DNA of 64,000 nt from Kitasatospora fiedleri (GCF_948472415.1 NZ_OX419519.1:7159001-7223000), one strand, 5' to 3'. Shown: positions 34,002 to 42,876, counted from the stretch's first letter. Notes: generated by a model not told the origin, from the sequence alone. Numbers and translations: made by a program.

Positions 34002-35336
34002 TCAGCCGAGGGTGACCACCTTCGCCCAGTGCGGCGGGGCGTCCGGGGTGTAGTCGGGGTCGTCCTCGTCGTCGGTGGTGCGGCGGGGGCGGGCGCGGGG
34101 GAACAGGCCGACGACGGTGCGGCAGGGCGGCGGGGTGCTGGGCCAGGGGGTCTGGCCGTCGGTCAGGGCGACCACGACGTCGGGGGCGGGGCGCCGGCCC
34201 AGCGCGGTGGTGAACCCGCTGCGCAGGTCGGTGCCGCCGCCGCCGATCAGGGTCCAGCCGCTGTCGGCGGCGGCCTGCCGGGCGACCCGGGCGGCGGCGT
34301 CGCAGGAGATCACCGAGACCAGGTCGCGCCGTCCGCCCAGCGCCCGCAGGATCGCCGCGGTCTCCAGCAGCGCGGAGCCCAACTCGCTGTCGCTGACCGA
34401 GCCGGAGGTGTCGACGACCACCGCGACCCGGGGCGGGCGGCGGCGCAGCGAGGGCAGCACCACCTTGGGCAGGCCGGTCGAACGGCGGGCCGGGCGGCCG
34501 TAGCTGTAGTCCTCGCCGGCGCCCGCCGAAGCCATCGTGGAGCGGATCGCCGCGCCGAGCAACTGCCGCCACGGCTGCGGCGGGTGGAACACCTCCTCGG
34601 CCCAGCGCCGCCAGCCCGCCGGGGCCTCGCCGGGGTGGGCCGTGATGCCCTGGGCGACCCGGAAGCGGACCAGGTCGCGCTCCTGCTCGCTCAGGCCGTG
34701 CGCGCCGTCCGGGCCGAGATCCCACTCCCGTTCCCGCCCGTCCGCGCCGCTGCCGCACTCCAGCCACACCAGGTGCTGGTACTGGGTGCTGACGGAGAAC
34801 TGCCGCGCGTAGTCCTCCATCAGCCGGCCCTCGGGCAGGCGGAGGTCGTCCGGGTAGACCGCGCCGGGAATCCGGACCAGGCCGTCGCCGAACGCGTCGT
34901 CGTTGATCTCGCAGTCCGCGGCCAGGTTGACCTGCAACCGGGCGGCGGGCCCCTCGCGGTCGATCGCGCGCAGCAGCCGGTCGCCGCGCCGGGCGTGGTC
35001 GCGCAGCAGGTGCGAGACCTCGTGCACCCAGACCGAGGCCAGTTCCTCCTCCGGGGTGCGCTCGACGAAGCGCGGCGAGACGTAGCACCGCCAGTGCCGG
35101 TCCACCGCCATGGTCGGCACCCGGGTCGACTCCACCACGTGCAGGGCGAACAGCGCCGTCGCCAGGTACGGGCGGGCCCGGACGGCGTGCAGCCGGGCCG
35201 CGAACAGCTTCTCGGTGTCCAGCCGCAGGGGCGCGCTCCCCGGTGCGCTCCGCGACGTGTTTCGCGACGTGTTTCGCGGCGTGCTCCGTGGCGTGTTCCG
35301 CGCTGTGCCCATCGGCGTGTCCTTCGGCGCGCTCAT
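34002..35336 (-). CDS. VWA-like metallopeptidase-type protein (DUF2201) partner of MoxR ATPase
   Basis: 444 aa, ATG overlapping the MoxR stop as ATGA. An N-terminal DUF2201-type domain contains V-H-E-V-S-H (HExxH zinc motif) in SVWVHEVSHLLRDHARRG. The C-terminal VWA-like domain has the MIDAS motif DTSGSVS and GGGGTDLRSGF. The first 30 residues are Arg/Asn/Ser repeats encoded by degenerate 12 bp repeats. MoxR/VWA pairs act as chaperone-like machines in other bacteria; client unknown here. Confidence 0.85.
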   Translation of the reverse strand: MSAPKDTPMGTARNTPRSTPRNTSRNTSRSAPGSAPLRLDTEKLFAARLHAVRARPYLATALFALHVVESTRVPTMAVDRHWRCYVSPRFVERTPEEELASVWVHEVSHLLRDHARRGDRLLRAIDREGPAARLQVNLAADCEINDDAFGDGLVRIPGAVYPDDLRLPEGRLMEDYARQFSVSTQYQHLVWLECGSGADGREREWDLGPDGAHGLSEQERDLVRFRVAQGITAHPGEAPAGWRRWAEEVFHPPQPWRQLLGAAIRSTMASAGAGEDYSYGRPARRSTGLPKVVLPSLRRRPPRVAVVVDTSGSVSDSELGSALLETAAILRALGGRRDLVSVISCDAAARVARQAAADSGWTLIGGGGTDLRSGFTTALGRRPAPDVVVALTDGQTPWPSTPPPCRTVVGLFPRARPRRTTDDEDDPDYTPDAPPHWAKVVTLG

Positions 35337-36562
35337 CGGCGGCCCGTGCCGGCGGAGGCCCGGGCGACCGAGCGGTCGGCCCGGCGGGAGACCTGGAGCG
35401 CGCCCGCGAAGCGGTCGATCAACTCCGGTACCTCCCAGGCGTCCTGGCGCAGCGCGGCGAGCGTGGTCACCGGCACCACCAGCACGTCCGGCGGGCTGCT
35501 CTCCAACGCCCGGGCCATCAACACCCAGGCGGCGTCCCAGCGTTCACGGGTCGGTCGGGAGCGGACGGCGGCCACCACGCCGTCCAGGGCGGCCTGCCGC
35601 AGGTCGCCGCGCCGGGGCAGCACGGCGGAGTCCGGGTCGGCGAGCAGGTCCTCGGGCGCGGGCAGGTCCATCCGGTCGACGCCGGCCAGGAGTTCGAGTC
35701 CGGGCCCGTCGCCGACGGTGCCGCGCACCAGCAGTGACAGCACCTCGCGGGAGGAACCGGCCGCCGAGCCGAACGCCAGCAGCCGCATGGTCATCTCCCA
35801 GCTGCGAGGCGACGGCCAGGCCCGGCCGCGCCTGGTCTCGGCGCTGGGCAGCCGGTGGGTCAGCTCGGGCCGGACGGTGAGCAGCCCGCACACCGCGCGC
35901 CGGGCGAACTCGACGGCGGCGGACAGCCGTTCGGGATCGAGCCGGGGCAGCTCGGCGCGCGGCCACACGCCGCCGAGGCCGCGCACCACCACCTCGGCGT
36001 CGTGCACCCAGTCCAGGTGGACGAAGCGGTTGGCCAGCGGGGCGCTCAGCTCCCAGCCGTCGGCGGCCGAGGCGCGCGGGTTGGCCGCCGCCACGATCCG
36101 CACCCCCGGCGGGAGTTGCAGCGCGCCGATGCGGCGCTCCAGGACCAGGCGCAGCAGCGCGGCCTGCACGGCCGGCGGGGCGGTCGACAACTCGTCGAGG
36201 AACAGCAGTCCGCGGCCCTGCCGGACCAGCCGCACCGCCCAGTCCGGCGGCGCCAGCGGCACGCCCTGCGCGGCGGGGTCGTCGCCGATCACCGGCAGCC
36301 CGGAGAAGTCGGACGGCTCGTGGACGCTGGCGATCACCGTGGTGAGCGGCAGGTCGAGTTCGGTGGCGAGTTGGGTCAGCGCGGCGGTCTTGCCGATGCC
36401 CGGCTCCCCCCACAGCAGCACTGGCAGGTCGGCGGCGACGGCGAGGGTCAGCGCCTCGACCTGGAGGTTCTGGCGGGGCTCGGTGACGGACTCCTTCAGG
36501 AGGCCCAGCAGCCGGTCGGCGAGGGCGAGTTGGGGCGAAGTGGCAGCAGTGGAAGAAGGCAT
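35333..36562 (-). CDS. MoxR-type AAA+ ATPase
   Basis: 409 aa. Walker A G52-E-P-G-I-G-K-T59, Walker B GLLFLDELSTAP, sensor 1 IVAAANPRASAADG and arginine-finger region LANRFVHLDW. Same strand and overlapping the VWA-like gene, with a third unknown gene 103 bp upstream. MoxR ATPases remodel metalloproteins or surface complexes with VWA partners. Confidence 0.9.
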   Translation of the reverse strand: MPSSTAATSPQLALADRLLGLLKESVTEPRQNLQVEALTLAVAADLPVLLWGEPGIGKTAALTQLATELDLPLTTVIASVHEPSDFSGLPVIGDDPAAQGVPLAPPDWAVRLVRQGRGLLFLDELSTAPPAVQAALLRLVLERRIGALQLPPGVRIVAAANPRASAADGWELSAPLANRFVHLDWVHDAEVVVRGLGGVWPRAELPRLDPERLSAAVEFARRAVCGLLTVRPELTHRLPSAETRRGRAWPSPRSWEMTMRLLAFGSAAGSSREVLSLLVRGTVGDGPGLELLAGVDRMDLPAPEDLLADPDSAVLPRRGDLRQAALDGVVAAVRSRPTRERWDAAWVLMARALESSPPDVLVVPVTTLAALRQDAWEVPELIDRFAGALQVSRRADRSVARASAGTGRR

Positions 36563-36665
36563 GGGTGATTCACCTGGGGGTCGAGGGACGGGAGAAGGGG
36601 AGCCCGGGGCGCGGAGCGGTGGCCGCGGCGTGCCCGCCGGGCGTGCAGTGCCGGAGCGGACGGTC

Positions 36666-38006
36666 CTACCAGGGCCGCAGCGGCGGCTTCGGCGGGACGC
36701 GGGGATGCCGCCGGTGCGGGCGGCCGTGCGGGCGCGGGGCGACGGGTACGGGGACGGGGACGGCCCCGAAGCGGCCGTGCCCGCGTTCGAACCCGGCCGC
36801 GTACAGGCTGCCCGCCAGCCGCCGGTGGACGTCGCCGTCCAGCGTCTCGGCGAGCGGGCCCTCGCGCAGGACGGCCTCCGCGCCCAGCAGTCGGCGCACG
36901 GCGGTGAGTGCCCCGGCGCGGTCGCCGTGCAGCAGCCGCTGCCGGATGCCGTCCAGGTCCTCCGGCTGCCGGTGCGCGCGGTCGATCGCCCGCAGGCAGG
37001 GCAGCGGCGGCCCGCCGAACGCCACCAGTGCCTCTTCGCGCCGCAGTTGCTCCGGGGCGTGGTCGAGCGGTACGAGCACCCCGTCGACCACCGCGATCCG
37101 GTGCGGCACGCCCCGGCACTCCACCGTCAACGTCCCGCCCTCGCCCACCGGTTCGGGCCGGTCGGGCCGGCGGCCGGGGGCGAGCGCGGCGGCCACCAGC
37201 GGGTGCAGCGCGTCCGGCCCGATCAGCCCCGCGCGGAGCAGCAGCAGGTCGGGCGGCGTCCAGGTGGCGGCGTCCGGCAGCACGGGGTGGCCGCGCGGGA
37301 CGCGGAGCACCTCCGCGGGCGCGTCCGGTGGCGTGGGTGCGCCGAGCAGCAGGTGCCGCCGGTGGCCGAGCCGTACCGCCACGGGTGCGCCGTCGGGCAG
37401 TCCGTCCGCCGCGCGCACCAGTCTGGCCTCGAACTCCCAGGCCGGGTAGGCGAACTGGTGTTCCGTCAGCGCTGCGGTGCGAGCGGCGAGTTCGGGGGCG
37501 CGGTGGGCGTCCCAGAGGTGCCGGTGCAGGTCGAGGCGGAAGCGCGGGTCGGGGCGCGGTCGGGCCCGTGCGGCCGGGCGGGCGTCGGCGTCCCACAGCG
37601 CCAGGGTGACGCGTTGGGCCGCCGCCGCGTGGCCGGGTGCCGTCCGGGCCACCAGGTGCAGCGGCGCCGCGTCCCCGTCGCGCGGATAGCGGGCCAGGGT
37701 CAGCGTCAGCCCGGGCCGCAGCAGCCCGTCCGGGGCGACCCGCGGCAGGTGCCAGCGCAGCAGGTCGGGGGCCAGGTGCCGCAGATCGGCCCGGAGCCGT
37801 CCGGCCAGCTCGGACCCGTACGCCCGGGAGACGGCGCGCAGCTCGAAGCCCGGATCGCATCCGGCCGCCGCGCAGGCTCCGCCCCAATCGCCCAGCGCAC
37901 GGCGGGCGGTGGCGGTCTCGATCATGGCCGGGGGAACGGCGAAACGCCGGACGCGCGACCAGAAGCTGTGGCGAGTGTCCTCGTCCAGGAGGGAAGTGTC
38001 GTGCAT
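36666..38006 (-). CDS. Unknown protein encoded with MoxR/VWA
   Basis: 446 aa; ATG at 38006 preferred over a GTG two codons upstream. Arg-, His- and Pro-rich, no signal or membrane segment. A few recurring blocks (FRLDLHRHLWDAHRAPELAARTAAL, LTVECRGVPHRIAVVDGVLVPLDH) but no family I recognise. The C-terminus is basic (PRPHGRPHRRHPRVPPKP). Its position first in the MoxR/VWA transcription unit makes it a candidate substrate or adaptor. Confidence 0.7.
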   Translation of the reverse strand: MHDTSLLDEDTRHSFWSRVRRFAVPPAMIETATARRALGDWGGACAAAGCDPGFELRAVSRAYGSELAGRLRADLRHLAPDLLRWHLPRVAPDGLLRPGLTLTLARYPRDGDAAPLHLVARTAPGHAAAAQRVTLALWDADARPAARARPRPDPRFRLDLHRHLWDAHRAPELAARTAALTEHQFAYPAWEFEARLVRAADGLPDGAPVAVRLGHRRHLLLGAPTPPDAPAEVLRVPRGHPVLPDAATWTPPDLLLLRAGLIGPDALHPLVAAALAPGRRPDRPEPVGEGGTLTVECRGVPHRIAVVDGVLVPLDHAPEQLRREEALVAFGGPPLPCLRAIDRAHRQPEDLDGIRQRLLHGDRAGALTAVRRLLGAEAVLREGPLAETLDGDVHRRLAGSLYAAGFERGHGRFGAVPVPVPVAPRPHGRPHRRHPRVPPKPPLRPW

Positions 38007-38221
38007 CAGCACTCACTTCGGAAGGACGGGACCTCCAATCCATGAGTAGTCATCGCCGCCGATGGTAGCCGCGATCCGGCGGTCTGTCAGCCCCGTTCTC
38101 CGCCCGTCCCACTCGCCGCACCCGCTTCCTCCCCGACCGTCCCGCCCGCGCACCACCCCGACGTAGGGTGGCGGCGAGGGGCCGGAGAGCGGCCCGGGCG
38201 GACCGGGAACGGCGGTGCGGG

Positions 38222-39205
38222 ATGACGGACGGGCGGGTCGCGGACGGACGGGTGACAGCCGGGCGGATCGCCCCGGGCGGCGGATGGCGACGGCCGGTGG
38301 AGGCGCTGCGGCACAGGCTGCTGCGCGAGATCAACTCCACGGTGCACGGCGCCGACCTGCACCTGGAGCGCTACGACCGGCCGCCCGGCGACCCCGGGCT
38401 GTTCGGGCCCGACAGCGTGGTGTGGCGGGTGCACGGGCACCCGGCCGGGATGCTGGTCGGCGGGTTCGCCGCCCTGATGCTCCAGTCGCTGCACCCCGTG
38501 GCGATGCGCGCCGTCGCCGAACACTCCGACTACCGCACCGATCCGGTCGGACGGCTGAACCGCACCGCCCGCTTCGTCTCCACCACCACGCTCGGCTCCT
38601 CCGCCGCCGCCGAAGCCGCGATCGCGGCCGTCCGCCGCGTCCACGGCTACGTCCGCGGCCGCGACGCCGAGGGCCGCCCGTACCGGGCCGACGACCCCGA
38701 CCTGCTGTGCTGGGTGCACACCGCCGAGACCTCCTGCTTCCTGGCCGGGTACCAGGTCTTCGCCGGGGGAGCGAAGTTGAGCGGGCCGGAGTGCGACGAC
38801 TACCTCGCCGAGGTCGCGCAGATCGGCCAACTCCTGGGCGCGGACGGCGTACCCGTCTCACGCGCCGGACTCGCCCGCTACCTGGCCGAGGTGCGCGGCG
38901 CGCTGCGGGCCACCCCGGAGGCGCTGGAGGCCGTCGCCCTGCTGCGCGCCTTCGGCCGGACCCGGCGCGAACGCCTGGCCGTCCGGGTCCTCACCAACGC
39001 GGCCGTCGGCCTGCTGCCCGCCCGGGCCCGCCGCGCGCTCGGCATCCACCGCCCCTGGGCCGTGCGCCGGCTCTGGGACCGCCCGTCGGCCCGACTGCTC
39101 GGCGCGGTCATGGTCTGGGCCTGCGGGCTGTCCCCGATCCGCGCCGCCGCCACGGCCCGGGCCACCGGGACCCCCGTCGTCCGGACGGACGCGGCCCGCG
39201 GCTGA
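38222..39205 (+). CDS. Oxygenase MpaB family protein (DUF2236)
   Basis: 327 aa, ATG with a modest ggcggtg site. The DUF2236/MpaB pattern is clear: LMLQSLHPVAMRAVAEHSDYRTDPVGRLNRTARFVSTTTLG (haem-ligand His region) and LLCWVHTAETSCFLAGYQVFAG. The family includes latex-clearing Lcp-type dioxygenases and MpaB; these use haem b to cleave or oxidise hydrophobic substrates. No signal peptide is evident. Substrate unknown. Confidence 0.85.
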   Translation: MTDGRVADGRVTAGRIAPGGGWRRPVEALRHRLLREINSTVHGADLHLERYDRPPGDPGLFGPDSVVWRVHGHPAGMLVGGFAALMLQSLHPVAMRAVAEHSDYRTDPVGRLNRTARFVSTTTLGSSAAAEAAIAAVRRVHGYVRGRDAEGRPYRADDPDLLCWVHTAETSCFLAGYQVFAGGAKLSGPECDDYLAEVAQIGQLLGADGVPVSRAGLARYLAEVRGALRATPEALEAVALLRAFGRTRRERLAVRVLTNAAVGLLPARARRALGIHRPWAVRRLWDRPSARLLGAVMVWACGLSPIRAAATARATGTPVVRTDAARG

Positions 39206-39276
39206 CGGCGGTTGCCGGGGCACACGGAAGACGCGGGGAGGACGGAAGAACGCGGGGGAGGACGGAAGAACGCGGA

Positions 39277-39324
39277 GAAGCGGCCGCCGCACCGGGGCTG
39301 GGGTTCCGGTGCGGCGGCCGCTTC
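39277..39324. terminator. Bidirectional 19 bp hairpin terminator
   Basis: Perfect stem gaagcggccgccgcaccgg / ccggtgcggcggccgcttc, 10 nt loop, between the convergent MpaB and bL37 genes. It is preceded by direct repeats of gaggacggaagaacgcgg (about 39236-39275). Confidence 0.88.
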
Positions 39325-39372
39325 GGCGTCGTCAGTGGTCGGCGGCGACGGTCGGTGCGGGGCGTGAGGCGG

Positions 39373-39450
39373 TCAGCACTGGGGCCGACGGCCGTGGTTC
39401 GCTCCGCGCCTCGCGCGGGCCTTCTTCTTGCGGCGGCGCTTCGACGACAT
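39373..39450 (-). CDS. Ribosomal protein bL37, 25 aa
   Basis: 25 codons, ATG preceded by an excellent gagaggaga ribosome site. The peptide is nearly half Lys/Arg and ends G-A-N-H-G-R-R-P-Q-C, matching the small actinobacterial large-subunit protein bL37 (conserved ANHGxRP tail) first seen in mycobacterial ribosomes. Easily missed by gene finders. It sits alone on the minus strand before a bidirectional terminator. Confidence 0.8.
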   Translation of the reverse strand: MSSKRRRKKKARARRGANHGRRPQC

Positions 39451-39652
39451 GGCCTCTCCTCTCACGACGGTGCACGACGTCTCCCATCCACCGTGCCCCG
39501 TCCCCGCCGAACCCGCCAGCCGACACCGGCCCGGCCCGGTCCCGCACCCCGTGGCGCGCCCGACACACCGGTGCCCGCCGGGCCGGGCATCGGCGCGCCC
39601 CGAGGGCCAGGATGGAGGAACGGGGGGCCGAGACGAACCCGCGGGAGAGAGC

Positions 39653-39844
39653 ATGACGCAGCAGCACACCCACCACGGGAGCCACGAGGGCGCGCCGGCC
39701 GACGAGTGGCCGCCCACCGAGACTCCGGAGGCCCGGATGACCGCCGAGGGCGCGCCGCCGCCGGACGAGGCCGAGAAGACTCCCGAGGACGGTCCCGAGT
39801 TCGCCGTCCCGGTCTCCACGCCGCCCGAGCCCGAAGAGGGCTGA
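39653..39844 (+). CDS. Small acidic disordered protein, unknown
   Basis: 63 aa, ATG with gcgggagaga upstream. Rich in Pro, Glu, Thr and His, no hydrophobic segment. No family recognised. Divergent from bL37 with a 202 bp gap. Composition is like the many short intrinsically disordered streptomycete proteins; it is credible but not certain. Confidence 0.5.
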   Translation: MTQQHTHHGSHEGAPADEWPPTETPEARMTAEGAPPPDEAEKTPEDGPEFAVPVSTPPEPEEG

Positions 39845-39915
39845 CCCCGGCCCGGCCAGGGGCGAGCCGGGGGCGGAGCCGCACGGCCGGGCGGGGCGGC
39901 GGTCGGGGAGCGGTG

Positions 39916-40050
39916 GTCCGGGTGCTTCCGGTCCGGGTGCTTCCGGCCCGGGGGCTTCGGTCGGCGGATCGCGGTTAGACGGACAGGACATCCGTTCATC
40001 CGTCCATCTGTCCAACCGTTGATCCGACCGTCCGACGGAAGGAGCATCCG
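39916..40050 (+). promoter_or_regulatory. Leader/promoter of the WhiB-like gene with short repeats
   Basis: Contains two copies of gtccgggtgcttccg (about 39916-39947) and, at 39975-40033, a run of interleaved short tetranucleotide-like units (tccgttcatccgtccatctgtcc). ggacag and ctgtcc form an inverted pair there. The region is AT-richer than flanking coding DNA, and a ggaaggag ribosome site ends it. Confidence 0.45.
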
Positions 40051-40350
40051 ATGACCGTGATCTCGCGCCTGCCCGGTGCCCTCGAGGAGGAGTGGGACTG
40101 GCAGTTCGCCGGGGCCTGCCGCGGCGCCGACTCCCAGCTGTTCTTCCACCCCGCCGGGGAACGCGGCCAGGCCCACGACGACCGCGACCGCGCGGCCAAG
40201 GCCGTCTGCGCCCGCTGCCCCGTCCGCGAACGCTGCCTGCTGCACGCGCTGGCCGCCCGCGAACGCTACGGCGTGTGGGGCGGCTGCACCGAGGAGGAAC
40301 GGCGCGGCATGCTGCGCCGCAGGCGGCGCAACCGCGCCTACGCCGGCTGA
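40051..40350 (+). CDS. WhiB-like Fe-S transcription factor
   Basis: 99 aa with the WhiB [4Fe-4S] ligands C23, C53, C56 and C62 (C-x29-C-x2-C-x5-C), the turn G-V-W-G-G at 74-78 and a basic C-terminal tail (RRGMLRRRRRNRAY). Wbl proteins bind the principal sigma factor and control development, redox or antibiotic responses. Which Wbl subgroup this is cannot be fixed from sequence alone; it has no AT-hook, so it is not WhiB7/WblC. Confidence 0.93.
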   Translation: MTVISRLPGALEEEWDWQFAGACRGADSQLFFHPAGERGQAHDDRDRAAKAVCARCPVRERCLLHALAARERYGVWGGCTEEERRGMLRRRRRNRAYAG

Positions 40351-40419
40351 GCGCCCGAACGTCGGAGCGCCCGCCCCCCGAGAATGTCCCGGGGTGCGGG
40401 CGCTCCGACGTCCGGGCGC
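40351..40419 (+). terminator. Long imperfect hairpin directly after the WhiB-like gene
   Basis: An inverted repeat of about 27 bp, with a few mismatches, begins at the first base after the stop (gcgcccgaacgtcggagcgc pairs with the segment ending gacgtccgggcgc). One arm alone, gtcggagcgcccgc / gcgggcgctccgac, is perfect. Confidence 0.8.
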
Positions 40420-40466
40420 TCGGACACAGCGACCACAGAGACGCACAGGCGCGGAGACACACAGAC

Positions 40467-40515
40467 GCGGAACGGAGGCGGTCCCCGGAACGAACGGGGA
40501 CCGCCTCCGTTCCGC
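40467..40515 (-). terminator. 20 bp perfect hairpin facing the anti-sigma kinase gene
   Basis: gcggaacggaggcggtcccc pairs perfectly with the segment 40496-40515 around a 9 nt loop. Together with the hairpin at 40351-40419 it insulates the convergent WhiB-like gene from the sigma-regulator cluster. Confidence 0.85.
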
Positions 40516-40591
40516 GCGGCGTCACGACTGGACGCGTGCGCTGCACGAGGTGCGGGTGGTGCGGACCCGGGCGGGTGGGCCCGGGGTGGGG

Positions 40592-41059
40592 CTACGCGAG
40601 CAGCCGGGTGGCGTCGATCTCCGCCCAGATGGACTTGCCCTGGGAGTGCCGGTCCGCGCCCCAGCGGTCGGCGGTGCGCTCCACGATGTACAGCCCGTGT
40701 CCGCCGGGCAGACCGGGACGGTGCGGGGTGCGCAGCTCGGGTAGGACCTCGGACGCGTCGCTGACCTCGATCCGCAGCCGGTCGGGCGTCGCGTGGAGGA
40801 CCAGCTCCAGCGGGCCGCCGGCATGCAGCATCGCGTTGCCGACCAGTTCGGCGACCAGCAGGACGACGTCCTCGGCGAGGTCCGGGTCGGGCGGCGTGGA
40901 CCACGACCAGTCGCCCAGTGCCTCGGCAGTGAACCCCCGGGCCCGGGCCACCGGGCGCGGAACGCCCGCCAGTCGCAGGCGTCGGCGCTGCCCGCCGGGG
41001 GGCAGCGCCGCCCCCGCGTCCGGACGGTCGCCGTCCAGGGTGCCCCGGCTCGGTGTCAC
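40592..41059 (-). CDS. RsbW-type anti-sigma kinase / HATPase_c protein
   Basis: 155 aa; the GTG at 41059 is chosen for its gaaggga ribosome site. HATPase_c boxes: VVLLVAELVGNAMLHAG (N box), IEVSDASEVLPELRT (G1-like) and GGHGLYIVERTADRWG (G2). These proteins bind a sigma factor and phosphorylate a STAS antagonist. Encoded downstream of a STAS protein and a SigB-type sigma factor on the same strand, forming a classical partner-switch set. Confidence 0.88.
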   Translation of the reverse strand: MTPSRGTLDGDRPDAGAALPPGGQRRRLRLAGVPRPVARARGFTAEALGDWSWSTPPDPDLAEDVVLLVAELVGNAMLHAGGPLELVLHATPDRLRIEVSDASEVLPELRTPHRPGLPGGHGLYIVERTADRWGADRHSQGKSIWAEIDATRLLA

Positions 41060-41195
41060 GTGCGGGTTCCCTTCGTTCTCGACGGCGCTCTCACAGCTTG
41101 CTCTCACGGGTCGGTTTCCCGGCCGCGTCCGGATTATGCCCGGTGCGGCCGACGGTACGGATACAGCAGGTGGCCGGCGGCCCGGGAGGGGCCGG

Positions 41196-41564
41196 TCAGC
41201 TGTCTGCCGCGAGGGCGGCGTCCACGCTTTCATGGATAGTGAACACCGCCTTCGCGCCGGTTAGTTCGAGCAGGTGTCGGACCGATCCGGAGAGTGCCGC
41301 CAGGTGGAAGGACAGCCCCCTGTCGGCGGCCGCCATCCGGGTCTGGAGCAGCAGGTTCAATCCGGACGAGTCACAGAAATCGACCCGCCCCAGGTCGACG
41401 ACCAGCGCCGGGGGGCGCTCGGCGACCAATAGGTCGAGCGCCTCCCGAGCGGGGGTCAGGGTTTCGATGTCCAGGTCGCCGGAGAGCACGCACACGGCTG
41501 CTCTGGAGGGCGTACGCCACACATCGACCGCCAGGGGGGCCACGGGCATGTTCTCGGCTGGCAT
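41196..41564 (-). CDS. STAS-domain anti-sigma factor antagonist
   Basis: 122 aa from the ATG at 41564. STAS signature VVDLGRVDFCDSSGLNLLLQ includes the phosphorylatable Ser (D-S-S-G-L). It would sequester the neighbouring HATPase when unphosphorylated, freeing the sigma factor; PP2C proteins such as those at 15-19.5 kb dephosphorylate this class. Confidence 0.9.
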   Translation of the reverse strand: MPAENMPVAPLAVDVWRTPSRAAVCVLSGDLDIETLTPAREALDLLVAERPPALVVDLGRVDFCDSSGLNLLLQTRMAAADRGLSFHLAALSGSVRHLLELTGAKAVFTIHESVDAALAADS

Positions 41565-41696
41565 CCTCGTCCTGTTCCCTCTCGACCGATCTGCCTCGAC
41601 CTTACGCACTGTCGGGCGTGTCGGTCGAGACGGGGTGCCCGGTGTGGTCGGTGCGGACGGCGGGGGCCGCCGCAACAACGAGAGTTGACGTGCCTG

Positions 41697-42620
41697 TCAG
41701 TTGGTCGCGTCGAGGCCGGTGCGGAGCCGGGCCAGGGTGCGGGACAGCAGGCGGGACACGTGCATCTGGGACAGCCCGAGGCGGGCGCCGATCTGCGACT
41801 GGGTGAGGTCCTCGCTGAACCGCATGGCCAGGATCTGCCGGTCCCGCTCGGGGAGCTGGGCGATCAGCGGCTTCAGCGCGACGAGGTTCTCCACCAGCGC
41901 GAACCGGCCGTCCACCTGGCCGAGGCGCTCGGCGGGCTGCTGCCCGTCGCCCTCGCCCGGGGAGGTCAGGTCGAGCGATCCGGCGGTGTGCGCGTTCGCG
42001 GCGGCCAGACCCTCGATCACGTCTTCCTCGGAGATCGAGAGGTACTCGGCGAGGTCGGCGACGGTCGGCTCCCGGTCCAGGGTCTGGGCCAGCGCGTCCT
42101 GCGCCTTCGCCAGGTCCAGGCGCAGCTCCTGGAGGCGGCGCGGCACGTGCACGGACCAGGTGGTGTCCCGGAAGTGGCGGCGTATCTCACCGACGATGGT
42201 GGGGACCGCGTACGTGGTGAACTCGACGCCCAGCTCGGGGTCGAACCGGTCGATCGCCTTGATCAGGCCGACCGAGCCGACCTGCATCAGGTCGTCGTAG
42301 GGCTCCTTGCTGTGGCCGAAACGCCGGATCGCGAACCGGACCAGGGTCAGGTTCAATTCGATCAGGGTGTTCCGGACGTAGCTGAACTCCCGGGTGCCCT
42401 CCTCCAGGCGGGCCAGCCGGCGCAGCAGCACCCTGGTCAGCTCGCGGGCGTCGGCCGGGGTGGTGTTCGCCGGGTCGGCGAGCAGCGCCGGGTCGAGCCC
42501 GGGGAGGCGAACGGGAGTGGGCATCGAGGCCGGGGCGAACGATCCGGTGGGATCGTCCGACCTGGCGTGGTCGGAGGGGGCCTCTACAGGGGCAGTCAGG
42601 AGAAGCTCATCAGTGGGCAC
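41697..42620 (-). CDS. SigB/SigF/SigG-family RNA polymerase sigma factor
   Basis: 307 aa, GTG start with ggaaagga upstream. Region 2 (YVRNTLIELNLTLVRFAIRRFG, PYDDLMQVGSVGLIKAIDRFDPELGVEFTTYAVPTIVGEIRRHFRD), region 3 (PTVADLAEYLSISEEDV) and region 4 (LPERDRQILAMRFSEDLTQSQIGARLGLSQMHVSRLL) are all present. It is a stress/development sigma factor controlled by partner switching. A sigma-B-type promoter directly upstream suggests autoregulation. Confidence 0.94.
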   Translation of the reverse strand: MPTDELLLTAPVEAPSDHARSDDPTGSFAPASMPTPVRLPGLDPALLADPANTTPADARELTRVLLRRLARLEEGTREFSYVRNTLIELNLTLVRFAIRRFGHSKEPYDDLMQVGSVGLIKAIDRFDPELGVEFTTYAVPTIVGEIRRHFRDTTWSVHVPRRLQELRLDLAKAQDALAQTLDREPTVADLAEYLSISEEDVIEGLAAANAHTAGSLDLTSPGEGDGQQPAERLGQVDGRFALVENLVALKPLIAQLPERDRQILAMRFSEDLTQSQIGARLGLSQMHVSRLLSRTLARLRTGLDATN

Positions 42621-42664
42621 GGGGATGCCAGTCCTTTCCTCGTCTCCGGCCGGTCCGTCCCCGG

Positions 42665-42689
42665 GTACCCGGCCGATCGCCGACCATGC
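42665..42689 (-). promoter_or_regulatory. SigB-type promoter (GNNT-N15-GGGTAC) of the sigma gene
   Basis: On the minus strand gcat (42689-42686), 15 bp, then gggtac (42670-42665), about 45 bp before the GTG start. This matches the streptomycete sigma-B consensus GNNT-N14-16-GGGTAC and fits autoregulation. GGGTACCC is palindromic, so orientation rests on the GNNT half. Confidence 0.55.
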
Positions 42690-42876
42690 CTACCGCATGT
42701 GTGAAGGTTCGGTGAAGGATACGCCGGGTGGTGCCGGGGGGTGATTCCGGGGTGGCTTCAGAGCATTGCACACCGAAATGGCTACTGAACGCGCATAGGT
42801 GGCGACGGGTGGGGCAAGCGGCCCTCGGACGCGGACCGCACCCGGCGGCCGCACCCCGGCGGAGGAGGGAACATCC

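Noticed and set aside
34029..38045. Very long plus-strand open frame (about 1340 codons)
   Set aside because: It runs antisense to three well-supported minus-strand genes. Long antisense frames are expected at this GC content and its peptide is Arg/Gly low-complexity.
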